Positions 54,799-64,000 of a DNA stretch of 64,000 nt are shown piece after piece; position 1 is the stretch's first letter, and each line of letters begins with the position of its first letter. A program made the position numbers and the translations under genes. The notes below the pieces were generated by a model that ran no database searches, was not told the origin of the DNA, and saw only the letters and a program-made list of their open reading frames with translations. Origin of the DNA: Nothophaeocryptopus gaeumannii (Eukaryota > Ascomycota > Dothideomycetes > Mycosphaerellales > Mycosphaerellaceae); the NCBI GenBank assembly GCA_031771865.1, contig JASISA010000002.1, forward strand, positions 744,001 to 808,000, given 5' to 3'.

Positions 54799-56165
54799 CT
54801 AGTGCTTCCCTCTCCTCGCCTTGAACTGCTCAATCCACTCGGCAGCCCGCTTCCTCGGCACAACATGAACACGCACCAGTCCATCCACGACATTCACTTT
54901 CCCGCTGGAAAGCAGTTTGGAAAGGGCAAGTTTCTTGCCGGCTTTGATCAATCCGCCGGAGGAGGTTTCCATGTAGCACTCAGTGGCATCGCTATCCGCG
55001 TACTCATGATCCTCGTCCCATGGTAAGGGCAGGATATATTTGAGATGATCGTTTAGAGTTTTGGTTTCCACAAAGGATTTGATGAGATCGGTCTGTGCGT
55101 GGAGAGGGTAGAGGAGGAGGACAGGGACGGAGAGGGTGGAGGATGGGTCATTGACGTCCTCGAGGCGAATCGTCGCGTCTTCCATCTCTGGTGGGTTGGC
55201 GGTCTCCTTCACCACAACGTTTCGACTCTGCAGCGCGACCTTCAAAACCGCCGTCTCCTTCGCGGCATTCTCTTCGCGTTCTTGACGTTCGCGTTGAAGG
55301 TTGGCGAGGTAGTTTCTACGGGCGGTGATGCTGGTTTGCAAGGATAAGAGGGCAGCGTTGCTTGCGTCAAATTGCAGACCTGAGGTGCATGCATCCAGGG
55401 CTTCGGGGATCTTGTCGAGGGAGAGGCAAGCTGTCGCGGCGCGATACCACGCTTTGAGGTTGCGGGGGTTGAGTTTGAGGGCTGATGCGCAGTCTTTGTT
55501 GGTGGAGCCGTAGTTTTCTAGAGGCGTCAGTTGTCAGTTCGTGGTTGGAAGGACGTGTGATTGATGGGTGTTTGGATGAGAGAAGGTTTGGTTTGATAGG
55601 AAAGGGTTGAGGTACTTAGCTGGAGGTTGCAATGTGCTCGATTCACAAGACAAATTTCAAGAAGTGTACGCTCTTTCTTCTCTTCGCCATCATCATCATC
55701 AATTTCAATGACCTTGACCTCTTCACCCGGAGGAGCGTCTGTAGTCTTGATCTGCCCCGTCAGAGTCTGGATGGCTTTCGTGTAAAATTCACGTGCATCT
55801 TTCCAGAGCTTCTGCTTCACGGCATCATTACCTTGCTCCCTGAAGTTCGCAGCGACCTCAGCTCTCGTTCCTTCGTACACGAGTGCCTTGATCGCATCGA
55901 GCATGGGGTTCTCTTCTGATTCATCCAGCTCGGTCATGAACAACGGGACGTGATTCAGATCTGCGAGCAGCTGGTCTACACTCGTCTCCCGTTTCTCTTG
56001 GAGCGAGGGCGGCATTGCCGCTGTGAGAGAGTCGACGAAGTCATCAGCATGTTGGTGTTGATATCGATTTTGCATGGATGAGCTGTGGCCGTTCGTTTCT
56101 TCTAACTGAGACTGCGCGGTCGTTGTCTTATTGCTTTCATTATTGCTTGTTTCATCTTGCGCCAT
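54799..56165 (-). CDS. CNS1: Cns1/TTC4-type TPR co-chaperone of Hsp90
   Basis: Exons 56165-55616 and 55517-54799 (98-nt intron, GTACCT...TCTAG) encode 422 aa. The join restores NLQLKNYGSTNKDCASALKLNPRNLKAWYRA, a classic TPR. Cns1 binds the C-terminal EEVD of Hsp90/Hsp70 through its three TPRs (about 105-245) and is essential in yeast. The C-terminal wheel domain is present (VPVLLLYPLHAQTDLIKSF, YILPLPWDED, VVDGLVRVHVVPR). The N-terminal ~50 residues are Gln/Asn/His-rich. An acidic insert (EIDDDDGEEKKER) lies between TPR helices. Length and order fit the family. Confidence 0.92.
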
Positions 56166-58846
56166 CCTTAGATGTGGTTGTCCTTGTCAAATCTCCGATC
56201 CAGACTGAGTGAGTGAAAAGTCCCCTGCGTTTTGCAGGCGCTTGGTCCACGATGTCCTGGGTCCGCTTAGGTGCAGGGTGTATCTGTCGAGTCAGCGCGT
56301 GCATGCGACTTCGAATAGACGCCGTTTTGGCCGCGTACCTCGAAGGTGTACTGTATCCTCTACCCAGTACTGAGGTAGCTGTGGCGTGAGTGTCTGTGGT
56401 GTCGTGCACGCAAAGGAATTCTCGGCGTGGACCCTGTTTGCTCTCGGTTCGCCGGCCATTGCAAAGGAGGGAGGCAAGGGAGTCGCGAACGACACCAACC
56501 AGCTTCACCTCTTCGTACAAAAGCGGTCCCTTTGACTTTCCGTCAACAGCTCGGTACACTGACCCATGTCTTCAGCATCATCGCAGTACGGCCGGAAATT
56601 GGCCTATACCACATGACTGGCCCGCGAGGACCGCTTCCGTCTCGAGGATTCCTTTGCTCGCTCTCTCGAACAAAACACTTTCCCTTTCCCGCCGAGCTGC
56701 TCATACGATGTATACTCTCAGCCGTGTTTCGTCCTTCGTGGACGCGTTGTACAAGCCCTCGCAGTCGAAAGCTTACATTTAAAGAAGTACTGCTACTTAC
56801 AGCGGTATGGAAAGTATATCGCTTGCGAGTCATGGGCGGTCTGTGTTTCTCGGCAGATGCATTCGAGTATCATGCCCCACTCTCGTCATGTCACATGTTC
56901 CAATTGCTCGCGCGATTTGGATATTCGGATTCGACACCGGACGATGAGCAAATGCGCGACGACGGTGCCATGCACGACGCTCTGCTGCCGTCGCCTCAAC
57001 TCGCATGCAGTGCTTCCTTCATGTATGAGAAGTGCAGTAGCCAAAGCATTTGGTGGGCTCTCTAAAACCTTATGCACTCGGATTGTGGCGGCTGCCGCCC
57101 CGCAAAGGGAAACAAAACAAAACAATAGCCGGAACGGACCAGCACAGAGCTTAGCTACCGCCTGCGAATCAACTTCGTGCAGCGAGATGGGCCGCGGGCA
57201 GTGGCAGAAGGTCGAACGCCCTACCTGCAGATCTCTGCCTTGATCGCTCTGCCAAATGCATGCTGCAGGCACAGTGCATATATTCCCAACATCAACTCGA
57301 GATCCGTCCAAGTGGTAGCCGGCAGCGACGCGTCGCGGAGCGCGAAGGTGACGATGGAATTTGAAACAACGCCAGACTGTGCTGGAATGAGCCCAGACCA
57401 TCTCGATACACTGGAGAGGACATGGATGGAGTGCTATCACGGCGCCACTCTCCACGCATGTCTCTGGCGAACAACTTGCAGATTGTGGCAAGAGTGACAC
57501 TGCAAAGGAAGCCCTGCCGCATCACAAAATTGCCCCTCACCACGTCTCCACAAGCTATCTCGCGAATCTGCATCGCCTCCACTTCTGACACGAGAAACGC
57601 ATCTTCAAGCATTTCACACGTGCGCTGAGTTCCATGATTCCGGCATGATGCCAGAAGCCCTGCGATGAGCATGCTCGTCGTCGCGAGTCGTAGCAGATCG
57701 ACGACATCCGGTGCATCTGGCCGTCGCGCTCGACCGTTGGCTCTCAACTTTCCGGTCGATGCGGTTGGCGGCGCCGCCGGCTGAGCAGCTGGATTGCAGA
57801 CGGCTTCACGGCAGACGCCCGGTCTACTGCAGGGCCATATCCCAGCATCCCCTGGCCATGCTCTTTTCGGGCTACCGGCAACCCACAGATGCCGGGGTCG
57901 TCCCTCCGTCTGCAAGCGCGCAGCTTGGCGCAGCTGGGCCGTGCTAAGCAGTTTCAGAGAGGCCGAGCTTATTACTCCCACAGGCCAGTCTTTACGAGAA
58001 TCGTGGTTGGACCTCAGCCATACAAGTTGGTTGGTGAGTGAGGCGCATTTGCCCAAGACCAACACGGTGACACATGGGCGCTTGATATAGACGAGTCCGG
58101 CAGAGATTTACTCTCATTAAGGAGGAGGCTCGAGCTCAACTTAATCCCAACGGGTCTCTGCTTGTCCTTCGATCTGCGCAAGCTCCCATTATGCACATTT
58201 CCGCGACGGGGTCGGCATGACAGCCTGCATCGATCCATGAGCCTGCAGTGATACTGAACACTGCAGGCCTGTCGGCGCTTCTTTAACAAGAGCCCTGCGG
58301 CGCATGTCTCAATCGCATCTCGAGGCATCTCTCCTTTGGTCAAGAACGTTCCTGTTATTCATTCAAGAGGCTTTAGCGTCCCGGGTGCAAGGATCATCTA
58401 GTGCACGCGGAACGTGAAGCCATACTCTACGGGAACAAGTGGTACGTGCTATTGGATAGCAAGGACATCCGCCCAAGTCAATGCTTTTGGACACAAAGCG
58501 CACTCTCCACGCTGCCGCTCTCAAGTCTGAAACCTATGCTCAGTCCCTACCGTGTACCAATACCTATTCATCACTACTTCACCAAACACAACGAAAGCTT
58601 CTATTAGATCAGTCTACTGCGGTAGATAAGACGTCATGCAGGACATTCCATTGCCTTAGGTACGTAGCGACCATCTCCCCAGCACGCTCATTTGCGGTCA
58701 CCATGCTCTGCAGGCATGCTAACTGTAAGGCAGTATTCCTCTCTTCTGACGGTGTAGATGTATGCATTGGGTATCAAGCCTCTAGGTGCTGTATTCATAT
58801 CACGGAGTGGGCTTCACGGGAACATTATTTTCTGGACATCTCAACC
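56166..58846. other. 2.7-kb intergenic region upstream of the ApsA-like gene
   Basis: No gene can be supported. A 257-codon minus-strand frame (57292-58065) is open but composed of low-information Arg/Ser/Ala-rich sequence without family features. An in-frame ATG at 58481 could extend the following gene by 122 residues. Confidence 0.45.
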
Positions 58847-61800
58847 ATGACTACCGACTACTTCAGCGAGTTTAATCCATTTATCGGCGCCAAAGGCCTG
58901 CCATCGCCCGAGAACACACCTTATGAAACGCCTGGATTCATTCGGTCGAAGCGCTCATCACGCGTCGGAGCAGGCTCCTCGCGAGAGCAGTCTTCTTCAC
59001 CTCCACCTCTACCGCCTGACACGTCAGAAGTTCCCGAGAAAACGCGCGATGGCCGGTATTCCGCGCTGGACCCAAGAAGGTTCACACCCACACTCCACGC
59101 GTCTCTGGTGTCTGAGATTTTGACCTTACGACGCGAACTCGATTCAAAGAACCATCTGGTTGAGAACCTTGAGACAAGCCTGGCTGGGGCCAAAGCCGAC
59201 AATGACACCCTCAATGACCAGCTCTCGGAAAGTGCGAGAGAAGCGCGACAAGCGAGACAGCAGGTGCAGCAGATGGAGCAAGGCACGTATGATGCAGTGG
59301 AAGACTTGGTGAGAGAGCGAGATGCAGCCCTCGCTTCGCTCGAAGACTTGCGATTGAAGTTTGAGTACGCACAACGAAAGACGAGGCAGCAGGATGAAGA
59401 TGCGCAACGAACACAGAACATATGGGAAAACGACAAGAAGTCTTGGGACAATGAGCGCCGACAACTCGAACGTCGAATTCACATCACCGAGAGCCGATTA
59501 CGAGCTGTCGTTGACGAGATGGCAGCACAACAGAGCCAAGTGATGCAATCCGAAGACCTGATGGATGACCGCCAATTCAAGGACAGTGGCTTTGGGAATG
59601 AGAGTGATACCGCAAGTATCCGATCAGCCAGTCCTGCGAAGCAGAGCCCGATCAAGCATAGGCGAAACATGAGCAGCACTAGTTTCCGGCCGAGGACGAC
59701 CCATATGTCAATATCTTCGAGAACGACCGCAGCAACGCCGGATCTGTATGCAAGGCCAGGGAACAGCCTGGCTGACGAGCTCGACATTGAGGAAGAAGAC
59801 GAATATGAAGTCGAAGAACTAGACCAAGGCGATGATGATCTCGACCTTTCCGAGCGAATCAAGCGCTCTGTAGAGTTTCGCCAGAGCTTCGTGACAGGAG
59901 ATCTGGATGCAAACGCGAAGCGCATTATGGGGCTGACGACTGACTCGTTAGAGGCGTCTGCACCCACAGATCTCCCACCAGCCGCGCGTGAATCGCAGCA
60001 GCTGCAGGGATCTTCGAAGAAGTACCAGGACCGCGCGACCACGCCACCTCCTTCAACACTCCATATGCCAGAACCCGTTGCTCGTGCTTTATACGTTGAC
60101 AGCGGTTACCAGCCTTCGCCGCCGACATCTCCTCCACGCGTTGAGGTTACACATGACGACAATGACACAGCGCATGCGGAGGAGGCTGCGGCAGACGAGG
60201 AAATGTGTCCAACTCCGATCAACACAGGCGCGAATTTGCAACAGCCCACGCGCGCCCTTCAGACGAAGCCCATTAGTCCACCGCAGACTCCTGTGGTGGA
60301 CGGCGTAACCTGGCTGGAGGGGAAATTGCCACACGCTGTGACACCGGAATATAGCACAGCATCGACGCAGACCGACTTGGTGCCACAGGACAAGGCCAGA
60401 AATGGTCACACTCCTAAACGCGACAGTCTTTCCCCGCCTATGTTTGTGCCTTCTATTGCGATTCACCCACCAAGCTCTCGGCCATCCTCTCCGCGTCCGT
60501 ACGTCTTGCCCCCAGGGACCAAGAACGCCTTTTCTCAGGCCAACCTTGTTTGGCCGAACCGGGATGCTAGTGTTCAGACTGAGCAGATCAGGATTGACCA
60601 AAGACCTGTGAAACTGCCACCGCACTTGTCGCCGACCGCGCTGCTGCCCAGTCCTTCTTTCCAGGAGACTGCACGGCCATCTTCTCAATCCAAGCGCATC
60701 AGCGCAGGCAATGTCTTCAACAAGCGGGAATCGATGCAGAGACCGCCTGCTATCTCTATTCCTGCATCACCGCCACTGCAGTCTCCAGTCGACTCGAGTC
60801 CGGAAATGTCTCGCAACAACAGTTCCAAAGACCTCCGGAGCTACCCATTGAAAGCACTTCCTCTGCCGAGGCCCGTGCTGTCCCCTCCCCTTCCACAATC
60901 CGAAACATTCGCTAGCAATGGGCCTCTTAATCGTTCGTCTCAGTATGGTGTCAGTCAGCCAAAGCTGGCAGATGGGCCACTTCCGGGCGTCGATCAGTGG
61001 TCGGAATACAGCGACTACGAGGATCGCATGGATGGCTTCGAGCCCGCTGACCTGGCTGCTACTTTACCTGTCTCAAGTCGGCCACCTCCGGGTCGTTTTG
61101 GGCTCTCCGAGCCTCCGAAGGCTGTACCAGAAGACAAAGAGATTTCGCCGGAGCGAAGGCCTGACACTGCTGATTCATATGGAGCAGCTCCCGCCCCGTC
61201 CGTTGCGAGTAGTCGCACCACCTCTCAGCGGAGGCCCGCTCGTCCGCCAACTAAGCTCAACAAGCCAAGCAATGGCCCACGAGATCTTCACTCGCGTAGT
61301 CCAAGCTTTGGCAGCATGGCGTCAAGCAGCCAGAGTGTCAACTCTAGCATGCCGATGCCACCATTCCCTATTCCACTCCGATCAAGCTCGCGAGTTATCA
61401 CAAAACCGCATAGTGAGGGCTCACAAAGTCCAACGCCGAATGATGGCTTTGGCTTCAGAGGCAGTCGCCGGCCCTACCAGCAAAGACAGCTCAGCCTCCG
61501 TAAAGTGCAATCGGCAGCTGTCATCAGGAACAGACCTGGCAGAGGCTCGCCGCAAAAGCATAGGCGGAGAAGGAGGTCTCCGGAGCTCACGCCCGTACAG
61601 TCTATGGCGTTCGAGAGTCCTGCGCCTGCCACTAACTTTCCAATTCCGGACCTGCCAACACCCCTCCAGGATGGCCGCAACTTCAATCATGTGAAGGGCT
61701 CCGTCGATCTGACCGCTTCGCCCGGCCAGGCGAGTAGCATGGCTCGGGTATCCGAAGAGACTAATTTGGTGGACGCCATTGCTGGTACCATGGTTGGCGA

Positions 61801-62952
61801 ATGGATGTGGAAGTACATTCGCAAGCGAAAGTCTTTCGGTCTTGGTGAGGATACATCCGAGTTCCCGGTCGCTGACCAGAACGGCGTTGTGAACGTTACT
61901 GCTCATGGAACTCGACACAAACGATGGGTCTGGCTGTCTCCGTACGAGCGAACGATTATGTGGGACACGAAGCAGCCTACATCGGGGCCGGCGCTCCTTG
62001 GAAAGAAGGGCAGAAAGCGTGAGTGCGCTCTTATGTTCACATGGACGTTTACTAACATTGAGCAGTGGCAATCCAGTCTGTCCTGGATGTGCAAGACCGT
62101 ACACCTTTACCCAAAAATCCGGAATTGACCTCCGCTTGGAGCAGATCTATCCTCATTCTTACACCCGAGCGAGCTCTAAAATTCACCGCAACGACCGAGG
62201 AGCGACACGCCCTGTGGATGACCGCATTGTCGTTCCTGGCGCAATCGACTCAACTGCCAAATCAGATACCGCAGATGCCTTCAGCAAAGCCTCGGATGCC
62301 ACCGATGCCAAAGGGCGACTCTCTAGATGGTGTGCCGATCAAGCGACATCGCTCACCCTCGTTTGGCAGGTCCAATGTCCGCGACTCAATCCGTCTGGCG
62401 AAGGGGAGAATACCAGAGCAACTTCAGAAAGTTCAGTCGCACCCAGAGCAGTATGGCTCGGACATCATGGAGAAGGAGGTGGGTACTGCCGAGAACGATA
62501 GCGCGGATTTTCCGGCAGTGCCACGTCTCTACATTACCACCACCCGTCATCAGAGGAAGCGTAGCAACACAAACCCTGGCCTGTCGAATAACACCATGCG
62601 AAGTTTCTCGTCGGGCGCAGTGCCTTCGTCGACGTCTTCGCATGCACATCACAAGTCGACAAATGCGTCCTCGTTCCGGCCAAGTGTCTCTTCCAAGAGC
62701 GGCAGCCGGCGAGATTCCATGGCCAGTCCCATGCACCAGAACTTCTTCGAAGCTGTTGGAACAGTCCGTATGGAAGCGTTCGTCGATCCCAACGTCAGGG
62801 ATGGTGTCCTATACGTTCCAGCACCACCGCCTGTCATTGGTGCGCCTCGAAGGCCAAGATGCGGCAGCAATCTCAGTCAGTCCACTGTTGACAAAAGAAG
62901 AGCCGGCTACGTCTTCGACGAGGACGGTATGGATCCGTTCAAGGGTTTCTAA
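58847..62952 (+). CDS. apsA: ApsA/Num1/Mcp5-like cortical anchor protein with PH domain
   Basis: Exons 58847-62018 and 62066-62952 (47-nt intron, GTGAGT...TACTAAC...GCAG) encode 1352 aa. Such proteins sit at the plasma membrane and anchor dynein and mitochondria to control nuclear migration and positioning. The N-terminus (YFSEFNPFIGAKGLPSPENTPYETPG) and a coiled coil at about 83-225 are typical. A long Ser/Pro-rich disordered middle follows. The Mcp5-type PH domain lies at about 973-1113 (VGEWMWKYIRKR, HKRWVWLSPYERTIMWD, ERALKFTATTEERHALWMTAL) and binds membrane phosphoinositides. The intron falls inside the PH domain. ATG 58847 has a good context (CAACCATGA). It is shorter than Aspergillus ApsA, mainly in the middle. 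Confidence 0.9.
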
Positions 62953-64000
62953 GAAGATACGATGATTTCTTCGTCAGTTGTCACACCTGGGACAGTGATT
63001 CAGAGCATATAGAGACCTGCTCTCGCAGAGCGACGATTTCTCATGTACATATTCGGCAAAACTCGACGAGCTAATGACAGAGCAGACATGGCCTAAGCAA
63101 GCTACCTTGGTTCCCTCATCCTCTCACTAGACTAAACTCCTGGGCGAATATGTTCGCCTCTTAGATCTCACTTTGACAGCTGGAAATGGACGTCGAGACG
63201 GCGATGGAAATGACAGAAACACATTGAGCCTTCAACAAGCCTGTGCAGAGGCAAGCAGCAATTCGAGCCTTGACTGCTTTGGCCACAAAGCTTGGTCTCC
63301 CATCAAAATGTGTGGTGGTCTCCGCGCTCTGGTAAAACTGGGAAATGCATTGGCCACGTATGTTGGGTTCGCGGAAAGCTCACCAGCACGCTGTCAGCAC
63401 GGGGAGATGCCCTTCGACTCGATCTGTGCCGCAAGATTGATTTTGTTCACCGGGGAACCATCAAGAAGATTCTTGTCTTGCCCAGTCGCTCTCTCGGACG
63501 GAAGATGTGAGCGACCGACCTCCACGTACACGGTCGATCTTCTCGCACATCGTACTCTGCCATAGCGACTACTCCAAAGACTAACCTGGGGATTGGAGAA
63601 TAAGGATTTACTGATTCACCCAAGAAGTTCCGCAGTGAGCGTTCCTGGACGACCATCTTCTCCATCTCCACGCTCAAAATGAAACATCTAACATGGAGGC
63701 TTGCAGGCGATGCACGGGGTCTGCTCGCATATCATCAATTTCCAACTCGCGTCGGCGTATGATTCGGCCGGTGACATAATGAACATCAGTCTCGCTCAAT
63801 CAAATGCTCCTATCGGCGTTGTGCCAGCTAATAGATGTCGCCGGTCAAGTCTGAACTTCGGCCACACTCTGGTATTGTTGTTGGGAAGGCTTGGATGAAA
63901 CAGCGGACATCCTGTCATGGGCCGTAGCCAAGTCTGAACCCCGGCCACTAGCTTTCGCAGCGACCAGCATGGATCTCTATTAAACCACTTTGGTGCTACC
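62953..64000. other. 3' flank of the ApsA-like gene, nothing supported
   Basis: The last 1.05 kb contains short open frames on both strands, but none with recognisable domains or splice structure. The window may end in a promoter or intergenic region. Confidence 0.5.

Noticed and set aside
57292..58065. 257-codon minus-strand frame in the large intergenic region
   Set aside because: Its sequence is Arg/Ser/Ala-rich with no recognisable domain, and open frames of this size occur by chance in GC-rich DNA.
1..64000. CRISPR arrays, rRNA genes or bacterial operons
   Set aside because: No regularly spaced repeats or rRNA-like blocks were seen, and gene structure is eukaryotic throughout.

Overview
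The window is nuclear DNA of a filamentous ascomycete (Pezizomycotina, most likely Dothideomycetes-like). Supporting evidence is short GT...AG introns (about 47-230 nt, often with CTAAC/CTAAT branch sites), HET-domain and LysM-type proteins, an ApsA/Num1 cortical protein, and TpA-rich, CpA/TpG-poor tracts typical of repeat-induced point mutation (RIP). The species cannot be named from sequence alone.

Layout. 1-12,040 is a transposon-filled heterochromatic block. A strongly mutated Tad-like LINE on the minus strand is split by a complete Ty3/gypsy chromovirus-type element (608-6746, 304-306 bp LTRs, 5-bp target duplication CCCTA) and by a solo LTR (7116-7435, duplication GATCC). A second LTR-like unit (11295-11661) lies between RIP-like tracts. 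From 12.4 to 25.5 kb the sequence is ordinary euchromatin: VAC14, an acidic protein with three copies of an undescribed module, AP-1 beta-adaptin and a DHA1-type MFS transporter. 25.9-32.5 kb looks like a self/non-self recognition island. It holds an unknown protein with an amyloid-motif-like segment, a 991-aa cupin/TPR/ankyrin/TIR-like protein, and a divergently transcribed HET protein. 33-43.5 kb mixes live genes (PTR2 peptide transporter, MDR oxidoreductase) with three decayed genes: a sugar transporter, a carboxylesterase and a LysM protein. 43.6-63 kb is mainly housekeeping: MSC2-type zinc transporter, methyltransferase, ALG1, an unknown protein, a Gfo/Idh/MocA oxidoreductase, CNS1 and an ApsA/Num1-like protein.

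The most unusual observation concerns tRNA genes. Both recognisable tRNA loci contain an extra insertion with mRNA-type splice signals. tRNA-Tyr(GUA) at 35416-35550 has its usual small anticodon-loop intron plus a 52-nt GTATGT...CTAAT...CACAG insertion in the D-loop. An initiator-tRNA-Met-like locus at 19239-19367 (minus) has a 58-nt GTATGC...GCTAAC...CTAG insertion between the D-arm and the anticodon arm. Removing each insertion restores a cloverleaf, perfect for Tyr and imperfect in the acceptor stem for Met. This suggests spliceosomal-type introns in Pol III tRNA genes.

Exon structures were deduced by eye from reading frames, splice consensus and family similarity. No database search or RNA data was available.
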